Part shown: positions 15,509 to 26,400 of the stretch, piece after piece
Position numbering within the stretch: position 1 is the first letter of the stretch
Layout of the letters: each line of letters opens with the position of its first letter
DNA from: Pseudomonadota bacterium
Lineage (GTDB): Bacteria > Desulfobacterota > Syntrophia > Syntrophales > UBA8958
Assembly: GCA_030057915.1 (NCBI GenBank)
Contig: JASGUC010000037.1
Coordinates: 18,914-82,913 of the forward strand
Direction: 5' to 3'
DNA length: 64,000 nt
Position numbers and translations under genes: made by a program
Notes under the pieces: generated by a model
Databases searched by the model: none
The model's input: the letters and a program-made list of their open reading frames with translations, nothing else
What the model was told of the DNA's origin: nothing

Positions 15509-17791
15509 ATGGCGTCGATAATCCGGCGATATGTTCTGGTTTCAGTCCTTTTTGCGGCGGTGTTACTCAGCGGTTGCGCCGCATCCTTCAACAGCCGGGG
15601 ATTAAATCTGGTTGCCGAGGCGAATTATACGCAGGTGGTCAACGAATTTGAGCCGCGGGGCGGACAGTATGCCGGCCTTCCTTTTCAGGATTTAATCTAC
15701 CTTTGCTCCGCTTACGGAGAACTTAAAAACTACAGTCGTCTTTTCCCGTGTCTGACCGCGGCGCAGGCCAAGATCGACGGGGGCGATTTCATGGCCGACG
15801 CCTGGAACCATTCGGCGACGCCAGCGCGCCTGAAAGCCATCGCCCTGATCGAGCTGGGGCAGTATGAGGAAGCGGTCCGTGCCGCCGCGCAGGCCCAAAA
15901 AATTGTTGCCGACCATAAATTGACGCGATTTGAAGAGGTGAAAGTTCTGGAGGTTCTGGGCATGGCCTATGCCCTGGCCGGCAAGACGGACCAGGCCATC
16001 GCCGCGGCCGATGCGCTCAAGGGATTGTATCTGGGCTATCCCTACATGCTGGTTGCGGATGACCGCAATATCGGGCTTGCCAAAATTTATCTCCTCCTCA
16101 AAAAATATCAGGACGCCATCAACGTCGTTTCTTACAAGTTTGAAGATTCCAGTTCATTCTTGAAGTCCTTTGCCGGATGGGATGTTTTCGTCAACAACAA
16201 ACTGTCCTTTGAATTCATCAAAAACAAAAGCCTGCTGGAAGTGGGGCGCGTGTCCGAAGCCAAGCCGGGCTACGACGCGCTTTTGGCGTATCCCCATATT
16301 CAGGACCGCGGCGAAATGCACTGGATTCTGCTTTATGACCGGGGGCGAATGGCCGAGGGGGAAGGCAGCATCCGGGAGGCCATCGGCTTTTACGAAAAAG
16401 CGGTGGAGGTTATCGAAAAGCACCGCTCCACGATCAACGTCGAAGCCGGCAAAATTGGCTTTGTCGGGGACAAACAGGCCGTTTATCACCGCCTCATCCG
16501 CGCGCTTTACGCCGAACGGCAATATGCCAGGGCATTTGAATACGTAGAGCGCTCCAAGTCCCGTGCACTGGTGGACCTTCTGGCGGGCAAACGGGATTTT
16601 GCCGTCAAAACGACCGGAGACGCCCGCAAGGCGCTAAACAGTCTGGCGCTGCAGGAAAAATCGGAAGAAGAAATACTGGCGCAGGACTTTAAAGCGGACA
16701 AATCCCGGAGCCGGAGCATCGCCATCAAGGCCCGCGAGGACCTGCGGCGCGACGCGCCGGAGCTGGCTTCCCTTGTCGCGGTTGCGACGACGCCCGCGGC
16801 GGCGATTCAGTCTCTTTTGGCACGCGAAGAAACCCTGGTGGAATATTATTACAGCGGCGATGACATGTATGCCTTTATCCTTTCGGGCGGCGGCCTGCAA
16901 AGCGTCAGGCTTCAGACGGCAGGGCTTTCCGACGAGGTGGCCGCTTTCCGTGCGGCACTGGAGAATCCCCGGTCGAAAAACATGCAGGCGTCGGCGGGTC
17001 GGCTTTACGTGCGGCTCATCAAACCTCTGGAGGGCGCCATTGCCGGGCGGGATGTGGTGATTGTCCCTCATGGACTGCTGCATTATATTCCCTTTAACGC
17101 CCTGCACGACGGAAGAGGGTTTCTGATAGACCGCTGGAGAATTCGGATAATGCCCAGCGCCAGCGTCATGCGGTATCTGGTGGACAAGAAAAGCGACGCG
17201 CCGGGAGGCATTCTGGCGTTCGGCAATCCGGATTTGCGCAATCCCGAGCACGATCTCGCTTTTGCCCAGAAAGAGGCACAGGACGTGGCCAAAATCTGGC
17301 CGGGCTCGAAAGTTTATGTGCGCCATGCGGCGACGGAGGAGGCCTTCTATAGGAACGCTTCCGGATTCAATATGATTCACTTTGCCACGCACGGCCGGTT
17401 TTCACCGGAAGCTCCCCTGCAATCGGCGCTCCTGCTGGCCCCTGATGCCAAATCCAGCGGTCTTCTGACGGTGGACAAACTCTACTCCATTCAGATCGGC
17501 GCCTCTCTGGTAACGCTGAGCGCGTGTGAAACGGGTTTGAGCCTGGTGGCCCAGGGGGATGACCTGGTGGGGTTGACAAGAGGGTTTCTGTATGCCGGGG
17601 CACGTTCCGTGGTCGCCAGCCTCTGGAAGGTGGATGACCTGGCCACGGCCCACCTGATGATGCAATTTTACCGGGGTTTACAGAAGACGGACAAACTTGA
17701 AGCGTTGCGCGACGCTCAGTTGTACGCACGCAAGGAATATCCTCATCCCTACTTCTGGGCGTCATTTCAGCTAACCGGCAGCGCAAAATAG
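15509..17791 (+). CDS. TPR-CHAT protease, predicted lipoprotein
   Basis: 760 aa. A lipoprotein signal peptide ends in LLSGC (about residue 22), so it is probably anchored to a membrane on the periplasmic side. Residues about 30-400 are helical with TPR-like repeats (EEAVRAAAQAQKI, TDQAIAAADALKG, EAIGFYEKAVEVI). The C-terminal CHAT domain (caspase HetF-associated with TPRs, about 430-760) has His in HFATHG (about 625) and Cys in LSACETG (about 672), and ends HPYFWASFQLTG. CHAT proteases are clan CD cysteine peptidases, some acting in phage defence as in gasdermin and Craspase systems. No gasdermin or Cas gene is adjacent. GGGAGAG precedes the ATG. Confidence 0.92.
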   Translation: MASIIRRYVLVSVLFAAVLLSGCAASFNSRGLNLVAEANYTQVVNEFEPRGGQYAGLPFQDLIYLCSAYGELKNYSRLFPCLTAAQAKIDGGDFMADAWNHSATPARLKAIALIELGQYEEAVRAAAQAQKIVADHKLTRFEEVKVLEVLGMAYALAGKTDQAIAAADALKGLYLGYPYMLVADDRNIGLAKIYLLLKKYQDAINVVSYKFEDSSSFLKSFAGWDVFVNNKLSFEFIKNKSLLEVGRVSEAKPGYDALLAYPHIQDRGEMHWILLYDRGRMAEGEGSIREAIGFYEKAVEVIEKHRSTINVEAGKIGFVGDKQAVYHRLIRALYAERQYARAFEYVERSKSRALVDLLAGKRDFAVKTTGDARKALNSLALQEKSEEEILAQDFKADKSRSRSIAIKAREDLRRDAPELASLVAVATTPAAAIQSLLAREETLVEYYYSGDDMYAFILSGGGLQSVRLQTAGLSDEVAAFRAALENPRSKNMQASAGRLYVRLIKPLEGAIAGRDVVIVPHGLLHYIPFNALHDGRGFLIDRWRIRIMPSASVMRYLVDKKSDAPGGILAFGNPDLRNPEHDLAFAQKEAQDVAKIWPGSKVYVRHAATEEAFYRNASGFNMIHFATHGRFSPEAPLQSALLLAPDAKSSGLLTVDKLYSIQIGASLVTLSACETGLSLVAQGDDLVGLTRGFLYAGARSVVASLWKVDDLATAHLMMQFYRGLQKTDKLEALRDAQLYARKEYPHPYFWASFQLTGSAK

Positions 17792-18077
17792 GTAACCCTG
17801 GCATCATGCTGAAAAAAAACGGGGGCGGGAATCAGGCACCGCACGAGCGCAAACAGGGGAGGCTCAACTGCTGCCCCCCCCCCAATATCCTTGCCGCTGC
17901 CTATCACCTGAGCGGACACCCCGGGGTAGCCGTCTCCGCATCCCTGGCATACAAAAACGTTCACCTACGCAGCCTTGCCGGAAGGACGCCACAGTAAAGG
18001 CAAAACTTTGGACGCCCTGTTTTTCCCGGTATTGTTCTGGCACTCATCGATCTGCATCCCCTTTTGTCTTCCCGTGT
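17792..18077. other. Intergenic region between convergent CHAT and BREX genes
   Basis: I see no gene or clear terminator. There is a run of about ten C at 17874-17884. CHAT (plus) and brxL (minus) converge here. Confidence 0.5.
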
Positions 18078-20117
18078 CTATCCGGCACCTTTGATCAGCG
18101 CCAACTCCAGCACCTTTTCGATACTCTCCACCGGCGACAATTTGACTGCCGCAAGCACATAAGCCGGCAGCCCTTGGGCTTCCTCGAGATTGTCGGCTGG
18201 TAAAAGCACCTCTTTGACGCCGGCATCGTAGGCCGCACGGACCTTCTGCTGGATGCCGCCGACCGGAAGCACCTTGCCCATTATCGTGATTTCACCGGTC
18301 ATGGCGAGGTCGTTCCGAACGGGAATCTTTTTCAAGGCCGACACGATCCCGGTCACGATCGTGATGCCGGCAGACGGCCCTTCCTTCGGCACGCCCATAA
18401 AGGTCGCCAGGGCCGCAACATCATAGCTTTTGCGCCATTCAGCACTTATCCCGAGGTCTTCATGCCTTGCCCGGATATACTGGGCCGCCGCCTCGATGCT
18501 CTCCCGCATGACGCGCTGAATCGATCCCAGCGGCACAATACGCCCTGATCCTTTGGTCACCTGCATCTCGAAGTGCAGAATGCAGCCGTGGTCCCCTTCG
18601 ACGGCCAACCCCACAACCTCGCCGATGGAAGGTTGAGCAGGAAGGACGACGCGCTGAACGCGTTTGCTGTCCGGAAGATCAGGGACAACTTGCCTGCCCG
18701 ACGGTTTCATCAGCGCTCCTAAAGAGATTCGGTCATATTCTCCAGGCGCAATCAAGTGAAGTTGATCGCGTACTCGCTGGCGCAGTTCACAGGACAAACT
18801 CAGGATGTCCTCAAGTTCCTCATCGGTAATCATGCCGTCTGGATGAAGCAGTTTAAGCAAAGCGGAGGTGGTTTTCATGACGGCGCGTTGATCCCGTCCG
18901 GAAACGCCGTGGGTTCTTCTCGCATGATCAACAACATCGAAACGGGGTCGCGCCGCACCGAGCAGGTCAATGCGGCGCAGCTCGTGCATGATTTCGCAAA
19001 AGTAATCCGTAATAAATCCGTAGTCCCGCGAATAGCTGTCCGGTGCCAGCTTGGGAATTTCCCAGCCGGGGAGATAGGCATGAATGCGGTCCAGAAAGGC
19101 GATGACCTGCAGAAAATCCGGGAGCGGCTCAAAGAGGTGATAGTATTTCTCATGCGGGAGCTTGCCCTGGACGTCGAGATTGCCGACAAAAACAAGACTG
19201 GCGAAGGCCAGGATTTCTTTCTTCCCCCTGCTGAATTTTGCATCCTGCATGTACCCTTGCATAATGCTTACGAAAGACCGGGGATCGGTAAAGTCGGTAT
19301 TGGCAATTTCGTCAAAAACCACCGCGTCGCGGGTACCGACCTCTCCTATCCTGCCGGTATTTAGATTGATGAAAAGCTGGGCCGGGGTGGCCTTGCCGCC
19401 GGACAGGACATGGGCATAATAAGAAATATTCCGATAGAGATACGTTTTGCCCGTTTCCCGCGGTGCCAATTCCACCATATTGACGTTTGTTTCGACGAGG
19501 GGGATACAGCGGCAGAGATACAGGAGTTTCTGACGCCTGCTCATCGTGTCCGGCGCCAGGCCACAGGAATTGATCAGGATGTCTATCCATTCGTCAGTTG
19601 AAAACTCCTTACGCTTTTCGATGTATTCATCAAGGTTGATGACACTGACCTGGAACGGAGTGAATCCCGTGATCTTGAACGGCCTGATTTTCTTATTGTG
19701 AATCTCGGTTTCGTCGTATGTCAGGTCGATGGTGCCCCACATCCCGCCGGAAAGGAGCATGGGATATTGACGAACGATGTTTTCCGGGATGTTCACAAAG
19801 TTCTCGTTGATGGCCGAAATGGAACCCCAGTACTTGTCTTCCGTCTCAACCAGCCGGGCTTCAAGACTTGCAATCACGGAATGGCGGCGGTTTTCACGGA
19901 TGTAGTGCCTGATTTTCTCGGCTTCCGCTCCGTAAACAAAGGTCTCTTTCAGCCTCCTCACGACCTTTTCCATGTCCTCGTGGAAGGTCTCCTCCGCACA
20001 GTAGTTATCGATCAGGTACTCCAAGACGTAGCGGGGGAATTCGTCCACACCGGTATTGATCGTATGGGATTTGTTGACGACCTTCCCCTTGAAAACATCT
20101 TTCAGTTTCAGATTCAT
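18078..20117 (-). CDS. brxL: BrxL, Lon-like protease/ATPase of BREX
   Basis: 679 aa. The N-terminal BrxL domain is followed by an AAA+ core with a Walker A variant in [10 protein letters not shown] (about 220) and a Walker B in AVVFDEIAN. The C-terminal Lon protease-type domain (about 500-675) keeps the Ser of KEGPSAGI (about 581) and the Lys of [10 protein letters not shown] (about 624), the Ser-Lys dyad. In types I and IV BREX, BrxL forms DNA-binding rings required in some systems for restriction. It is the last gene of the minus-strand operon, 7 bases after pglZ. Its presence with type III-like partners is unusual. Confidence 0.93.
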   Translation of the reverse strand: MNLKLKDVFKGKVVNKSHTINTGVDEFPRYVLEYLIDNYCAEETFHEDMEKVVRRLKETFVYGAEAEKIRHYIRENRRHSVIASLEARLVETEDKYWGSISAINENFVNIPENIVRQYPMLLSGGMWGTIDLTYDETEIHNKKIRPFKITGFTPFQVSVINLDEYIEKRKEFSTDEWIDILINSCGLAPDTMSRRQKLLYLCRCIPLVETNVNMVELAPRETGKTYLYRNISYYAHVLSGGKATPAQLFINLNTGRIGEVGTRDAVVFDEIANTDFTDPRSFVSIMQGYMQDAKFSRGKKEILAFASLVFVGNLDVQGKLPHEKYYHLFEPLPDFLQVIAFLDRIHAYLPGWEIPKLAPDSYSRDYGFITDYFCEIMHELRRIDLLGAARPRFDVVDHARRTHGVSGRDQRAVMKTTSALLKLLHPDGMITDEELEDILSLSCELRQRVRDQLHLIAPGEYDRISLGALMKPSGRQVVPDLPDSKRVQRVVLPAQPSIGEVVGLAVEGDHGCILHFEMQVTKGSGRIVPLGSIQRVMRESIEAAAQYIRARHEDLGISAEWRKSYDVAALATFMGVPKEGPSAGITIVTGIVSALKKIPVRNDLAMTGEITIMGKVLPVGGIQQKVRAAYDAGVKEVLLPADNLEEAQGLPAYVLAAVKLSPVESIEKVLELALIKGAG

Positions 20118-20124
20118 AGGTTTC

Positions 20125-23070
20125 TCATATCATATTTTTCGGGGTCAGACCCAGTATTTTCCCCAGATGAGCGGGCACTCGGCGCACGATCTTTTCTGAG
20201 TTCAGCCGCAAGGAAAATCTTATTGTCCGTGCCTTTCTTACTGTGCGCTGCCCTTCCCGGTACGTGACGCTGATTCTCAGCGTTCTTTCCATGATGCCGA
20301 TCTTCCGTTCATCATTGGAGGCGTCCGCCGCATCCGGTATAAAGCGGAAAACAACTTCCCCACCCGTGGCGGATACATACTGCACTTGATTCGGAATAGA
20401 CGCCGACCCCTCCTTGTTCTGATAGACTGCCTGTACTTCAATCCGAATTTCCCGGTTTTTATGGGATTGTGTAAGCTGGACGGGCATACGGAACTCGGTC
20501 ACTTCGCCTTCAATCAGCTCCGACGGTCCTGTAATCGCGCCAAGGGCAAGCAACCCCTCTTCCGGCGCTTTCACGCGCATGGCAAGCATGGGCACCAGCA
20601 TCTCCTGGATTGAGATCCCGCCATGAGAATAGGCGTCCGGGTTAAAGTTCGACTTCGGCCTGGCCAAGGCGTACCCTGTCCGGGGGAAGATGATTGATGT
20701 GTATTTCTTTTGCCAGGTACGATTTGCGGCCCGGTCATAAGCCTCGATGGAATCAGGCATCCGCAAATCAGAGACAGGGAACTCCCAAACGTTGTCGCGG
20801 ACTTTACGGGAAGCGCCGACGCTTCCCAGTGCCTGCCGGAGCCATGCGTTGAGATAAAAGCAGTCCGTTGTCTCATTCAGCCAGGACAAATCAATTTTGA
20901 TCCGCTCGCGACCGATCGCACCGAATCCATGGTCGGCTACGACAAATACCTTGGTGTCAGGCGACAGGCCGCGGATGATGGCCATAACCTCCGTATCGAT
21001 GATGTCTTTGATATGCTGCTGATAAATAAAGGCAAGGGGCCTGCCGGGAATGCAGCGACCATCGGGCAGCGTCTTAACGGGTATCTTGTGGAGTTCCTTG
21101 TCACAGAGTTCAAAAATGAAAAATTCGCTGTTGCCTGCTCGATAACGGACCGTCTCTCCCGTTCCCAGACCCTCGGGAGCGACAACCTCGACCTCTCCCG
21201 TAAAGCCGAATTCGCGCTTCATGGCTTCTTTAAGCAGGACATCCTCGCCGCTTCTGGTGTCGAAAGCGTTGGGAAAAGCCCCGGCAAAAATCGCCTTTCT
21301 GCTGATATGCGTCTCTGTCGGCAAGAGGGAAACAGCCGGGTATTCCGCAATGATCTCCATGCGATCTTCAAAGATCGGCCTTACCAATTCATCCCAAATA
21401 TCGTACCGCATGCCGTCGAATACGAAAATCACGGCTTTCTCTTTTTGCGGATCCCAATGGGGCTTAAGACAACGGCGCAGGAACTGGCTCGTCAACCTCA
21501 CTTCAGACGAATCTGACGCAACCCAGGTCCTGTATTTTGCCGCAACCAACTCCTGATAGCGGACATTCACTGCCGCGAGCGCTTTTTGCATCTCATCCCG
21601 CAGAGCGCTTACACATTGCCTGATGCGGTCTCGTGCGTCCAGAAAAGCGGGCGGCAGCTCGTTTTCAGGACGGGGGAGGAAATCGGCGCTGATGACCAGC
21701 CGTTCGAGGGCCGACAGATAATATTCAAAGCGGTTGACGCGACGGTCATTCCACAGGGTTCTGAACCATTCCAGGGACAACTCGGATACCGGTTTCACTG
21801 TGAGGCTTTTGATGGCGTCATCCAAAACATCCCGAATTTCTTGAATGGATATCGCCCGCCGATATGCGGCTTTCAGGTTTTCCCAGGCCGGAGAAGGCCG
21901 TTGCTCGATAAAAAGGCCTCTTTTGTCCTCCGGGGCGGCGAACAGGAAGTGTGCGACCTTTTCATGGGCGGCGCGTGGCACGCCACCGGACAGGAGATTG
22001 TCCAGGGCAACCAGAAGCGCCAGGGAGCGAAGCAAAATGGAATACCGTTCCTTTCCAATCACCTCGGCAAAACGGCCGTTTGCCGTTATCCCCAGTTGGT
22101 CGAGAAGAATGAGGGTCAGCGCATCACTGGTCAGAGAGTCCTCCACCTCCTGCAGATCGCGGTGAGCCCTCTGGGAATCAATTGCCACAAGCTCGGGAGC
22201 GGCTTCGCGAATCAGATCCGCATCCATTTCGCTGAAGGCCTTGAGGTCCGGGTCGATACCGGCAAGCAAGAGCTTCCAATGGTCAACGTGCTGGATCAAT
22301 ATCGTCGAGAGATAAAAGGCCCTGACGATCAACTCAGGCGGCGAGTCGGCAAACCAGCGGAAGGGCGCCGGGGCGCTGCGCAGTTCAGCGCGGATAGAAT
22401 GGGCAACCTCCGGGGCAAGCGTATCGAGTTCCTCCAGGGCCGGGTATCCGATAAGGCCGATGCGCCAGTAGCTTTTTGCCTCCGGCCGCTTGAAGGCGGC
22501 GTCGGGGACGCCCAAGGCGGAATAGGCGACAATCGTTTTGAAGTCGTGATCGGTAAATCGCGTCGGATGGGCAACGCGCAGGCTCGCATGTGCTTTGAGA
22601 GCAGCGTCGATGCACCCTATAATGAGCCGTGCGAACCGTGGATCGTTGGATTCTTGAGGCCAGTGCGGATCACCTGTCTTTTCGATGAGGAACTGCCGTA
22701 AACTGATATCGATCCTCGCCGCTGCCGCCGTTTTGACAAGAATATCGGGATAGAAAGGCGGGGGAGCTTTCGACAATGTTGCCTGCGCCCTTCTTCGCGC
22801 CGGTGCGCGATCGATAAGCAGAAGCTTCTTGGCGTCCTTGGAAATAGCCGCCTTTTCAAAGAGTTCCCTGAAGACAAGATTCGTGGATGCGATGATCACC
22901 GTGAATCCGTTCTCATTGGCAAACCGGTGGACGGCGCCGTCCGCTTCCGGAAGAAGTCGCAGCGAATCCTGGACAAGCAGGATCTGCTCATCCTTGAGCG
23001 CTTCCAACTTTTCAAGAACCCAGGAGGACAATGCAGAATGATGAGTGCAGAATGATGAAGTATCAGTCAT
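20125..23070 (-). CDS. pglZ: PglZ, alkaline-phosphatase-superfamily protein of BREX
   Basis: 981 aa. The PglZ domain in the second half shows [13 protein letters not shown] (metal-binding Asp, near 545), then [17 protein letters not shown] and VADHGFG, the metal-binding pattern of the phosphatase superfamily. PglZ is the one protein present in all BREX types; related enzymes are metal-dependent nucleases or phosphodiesterases, and it binds the methyltransferase in type I. The C-terminal 150 residues form a beta-rich domain. The start overlaps the end of the S23-type gene by 8 bases, indicating translational coupling. Confidence 0.93.
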   Translation of the reverse strand: MTDTSSFCTHHSALSSWVLEKLEALKDEQILLVQDSLRLLPEADGAVHRFANENGFTVIIASTNLVFRELFEKAAISKDAKKLLLIDRAPARRRAQATLSKAPPPFYPDILVKTAAAARIDISLRQFLIEKTGDPHWPQESNDPRFARLIIGCIDAALKAHASLRVAHPTRFTDHDFKTIVAYSALGVPDAAFKRPEAKSYWRIGLIGYPALEELDTLAPEVAHSIRAELRSAPAPFRWFADSPPELIVRAFYLSTILIQHVDHWKLLLAGIDPDLKAFSEMDADLIREAAPELVAIDSQRAHRDLQEVEDSLTSDALTLILLDQLGITANGRFAEVIGKERYSILLRSLALLVALDNLLSGGVPRAAHEKVAHFLFAAPEDKRGLFIEQRPSPAWENLKAAYRRAISIQEIRDVLDDAIKSLTVKPVSELSLEWFRTLWNDRRVNRFEYYLSALERLVISADFLPRPENELPPAFLDARDRIRQCVSALRDEMQKALAAVNVRYQELVAAKYRTWVASDSSEVRLTSQFLRRCLKPHWDPQKEKAVIFVFDGMRYDIWDELVRPIFEDRMEIIAEYPAVSLLPTETHISRKAIFAGAFPNAFDTRSGEDVLLKEAMKREFGFTGEVEVVAPEGLGTGETVRYRAGNSEFFIFELCDKELHKIPVKTLPDGRCIPGRPLAFIYQQHIKDIIDTEVMAIIRGLSPDTKVFVVADHGFGAIGRERIKIDLSWLNETTDCFYLNAWLRQALGSVGASRKVRDNVWEFPVSDLRMPDSIEAYDRAANRTWQKKYTSIIFPRTGYALARPKSNFNPDAYSHGGISIQEMLVPMLAMRVKAPEEGLLALGAITGPSELIEGEVTEFRMPVQLTQSHKNREIRIEVQAVYQNKEGSASIPNQVQYVSATGGEVVFRFIPDAADASNDERKIGIMERTLRISVTYREGQRTVRKARTIRFSLRLNSEKIVRRVPAHLGKILGLTPKNMI

Positions 23071-23464
23071 TGTTCACCTTTTGGGAACGAGCGGTTTTGA
23101 TGCTTTTAACCATGATTGCCGTCAACTCATTGGTCTCTTTATAGAGGGGGCGCAACTTTTCAGCGGTTAGTATTTCGGAATCTTTTAACAATTCGCTCCA
23201 ATAAATTGTTTCTTCCAATTCTTTCAGACAGTCGCCAAGCTTAGCGGCAAATTCGTTTTTTGACCTTGCACGGAAAGCTTCTCGATAATTCGCGCCTACA
23301 GAAGTACCTGATCGCAAAACCTGTTTTCCTATTACCTGGGCAACAGCCGTATCGGGCAACGCGGAATAAAGCCGAATGATCCGCAAGGCAAAAGACTTCG
23401 TTCTCTCCCTTAAATCTTTCTTCTTTTCCCTTTCACCATTCATCCTTCTGCATTCTTCCTTCAT
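23063..23464 (-). CDS. Four-helix bundle protein (S23 / 23S rRNA intervening-sequence type)
   Basis: 133 aa. The family core is clear: FALRIIRLYSALP, VIGKQVLRSGTSVGANYREA and ELEETIYWSELL. The family was named from ORFs inside 23S rRNA intervening sequences, but many members are stand-alone genes, and some are found in diversity-generating elements or next to mobile DNA. Here it lies inside the BREX operon: its ATG overlaps the brxC stop (ATGA) and its end overlaps pglZ. That coupling suggests it is made with the BREX proteins, but a recent insertion of a selfish gene is also possible. Confidence 0.9.
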   Translation of the reverse strand: MKEECRRMNGEREKKKDLRERTKSFALRIIRLYSALPDTAVAQVIGKQVLRSGTSVGANYREAFRARSKNEFAAKLGDCLKELEETIYWSELLKDSEILTAEKLRPLYKETNELTAIMVKSIKTARSQKVNND

Positions 23465-26400
23465 TCCAACTGGAGCATGGGCAGGGCGTCATCATCACCC
23501 TCTTGGGCGGTGAACTGCTTTTCCAGGAACCGGCCGAATTCCCCCGCCACGTCACCTATCTGATCCTTCTGGATAGTGCCGATTTTCGGTTTGAAATCGG
23601 CGATTCTTACCCTTTTCACAATAATTCGTTTGAGGTATCGGTTAATGGTATCCACGATGCCGGGAGTTTCCTGGACCGCCTTGACAAGATAAGCGCGCAA
23701 TGCGTCCGTAGTCTGGCACGCCAGCAAACCGGCGATGGACGGCGCCGCCATTCCCTGCTCCAGTCGTTTTCGTACAGCGGGATTGAGAAACACCTCCATC
23801 TTCCGCCGGAAGGCATCATCGAGCAACTGACCGGCCTTTTTTGCCGCATTCTCAGCTTTCAGCGCGTAAGACGCCGCATTGGCGAATGACAACCCACATT
23901 CATGCAACGGGCCCTGGCGCAGTTGTTCCTCGACAGACGATCGTGACGGGGATGGACACGCGAATATCTCGCCGTGCAACTGCGTGATTTGTGCGATCAA
24001 CTTATCGGTGTTCGCCGGTTGCAACGCCGTAATTGCCTCCAGCTCCCCAAGGGCCTTGATGTCATCGCCGGTGATCGTATCTTGAATCTGTTTACGGTAG
24101 GCATCGATCCCGCTCACAACGGTTTCATGCATCGGCAGATAGACGGAAGAGTATTCGCGGATCATTGCCGCAATGGTGCCCGTTTCTCCTCCCGCCGCCG
24201 GAAAGTGACCCACTAGTTCCATTTTCAACTTGACGTCGGAGTCAATGTACTCCTTCAGGTTCAGGAGTTTGGCGCGGATGCCGTCAATAGCCTGTCGTGC
24301 CTGGCCTAGCTCTCTCGCCTCCCCCAGGGTAACGGCGCAATAAGCATGGGCGCTCCTCATCTCGGGCTCGTATTCGAGAAAGCCCCGAACATCTCGATAG
24401 TTTTTCAGGCGATTGGCAAGGTCGTCAACCTCCGCCGGGGTTGCCTTGTTCGTGTCAAAGGCCTGGTAACGCATCGCCTCTTTCAGGGCGTAAAGGATGA
24501 GATGGATGTCATCGCCGCCTTCGACGTCAGCCGAGAAAAGTTTTACGACCTGCGCCAGCTCGACTTCATAGGGATTGGCCGTCTTCAAAACATCAAACAG
24601 ACCTTGAGCGCGGTTTGCGGTTCGCGAAGACGAGTCCTTTTCCCACGCAAAAAGCTGCCGCAATCTGGTCCGATACTCCGTGATGAGGGCGTCATCCTGC
24701 GTGGGGGGGATCTCCGTGCCGAGGAGCTTCTCGGCATAGGGCCTCAGAACTTCCCAGTTTTCGGGTTTGGCAACCTTCTGTACCTCTCCCAAAGCATCCA
24801 GCACCTTGGTGGAGAATTCCACATCGGCGATATTTGAATAATCGAGCATGGGCAAGGGAAGACCGGCCTTCGCGCCTAAGGTAACCCGGATTCGGCCATC
24901 CCGGACCAGGCAAAGGAGATAGATCTGAACCATCCGCCGGGTAAGTCCATAGTCTTTCGGGCCCCCTATCCCCATGAAGTTCTTGTAAAGGGTATCCACC
25001 CTCATGGTTTGTCCGTCATCCGCCAATTTGTCAGCGATGAAGGTCCACATGTCCTGAACATAGGCGTTGCCTGAAACATCCAGCTCCTTTTCAGCGCTCT
25101 TTTTCATAATGTTCAGGCCGAAGCCGAAGTTCTGCGCGGCGCTGATATTCTGATTCGGCTTTGCTCCCTTGGGGATCCGACCGCTTTTGACGATGCCGTT
25201 GATCACTTTGACGCCTTCTTCCTTCCGGAATATAAACGGCGGATCAAACTTGATATCTCTGGATACATAAGCCGCCGTGAGCACTCGGTCCACCAGGGGC
25301 GTCAGAATGGCCCCCAGCTCTCCGGCGACGCGAAACTCCATCTGCGTGTTATTCAGCGCATCGACGCGGCCCCGGGCGTAACTGTTGTCCACAATCTTCA
25401 CGATCCTGGCGAGATCGGTCTGCAGGGAATTGGCGACCCAGTTGATCACCGCGACAGCATCTTCGGTTTCCTTGCCCTGCCAGTCCGAGACAAGCTTGCG
25501 GTAAGCGGCAAAATCGATGAGGCGATCACGCTCCTCTTGAGTCAACTCCGCCGGAGTCCAGAGAATGGCGCGCGGGTCTTTGCGCCGTTCGATGAGCTTG
25601 AGCACGGACGCATCGGCAACATGGCGCGTTCCGACGTAAACGGCAAAATCATAATCCGACTGATCGCTATCAATGGAAGGCAATATCTGATTTTCGGAGA
25701 ACATCCGTCCGAGATCGCGCATCCCCACACGACCGGCAATTTGCCGTCCCTGCCAGACAACCTCCAACTCTTGATCGCCGGTGTGTGCGGTGCCTCGAGC
25801 CTCCCAAGGCGCAACAAAAGGCGCAATGTTGCGGAAGATGGAGCGCACGCCACTGGAAAGATCGATGGTCATCTGGCGGGTACGAACCGGCCACTCGTCG
25901 AGAGCCAGCAGATGACCCCAGGCTTCTTTTTGCATTGCCTCGTTGGCTTCCGCCTCGTCACGCGCCCTGACAAATTCGGCCCTGGGGTCCACACCGGTAA
26001 AGACGGGATCAAAACGGTATCTTGGCCGCCTGTCCTCATCGAAGGACTGGACGATCTGCCGCAGCTCCCTCTTGAGGTTTTCGGCGATGGTTTCATAGTG
26101 CTGGTTGTTCTCGTCCGGATTGGCGTCGGCGTCCCGCTCGATCAGCACTGAATTGGCGATCTCTTCCGGTGTGATGCCCTGCTGACGGGTGCGGGCGATA
26201 TGGAAGAGAAACAGGGTCTGAATGACCTTGACGCCCTTGTCGCGATACACCTTGAGGTAGCCCTTGGTCAGGCCGTCGAGCTGGCGCTTGCATGCCTCGT
26301 AAGCCCGGTATTCCGTCTCGCGTTTCGTTTTGATGGCTACCAGCCCCGCATGGACCCCGCTGGGGTCCTCTTCGTAGCGGACGGCCTCGTCAAAGAGTTC

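Noticed and set aside
15509..17791. Membership of the CHAT gene in a gasdermin or Craspase system
   Set aside because: No gasdermin-like pore protein, Cas7-11 or RNA guide array is nearby, and the lipoprotein signal points to a periplasmic location.
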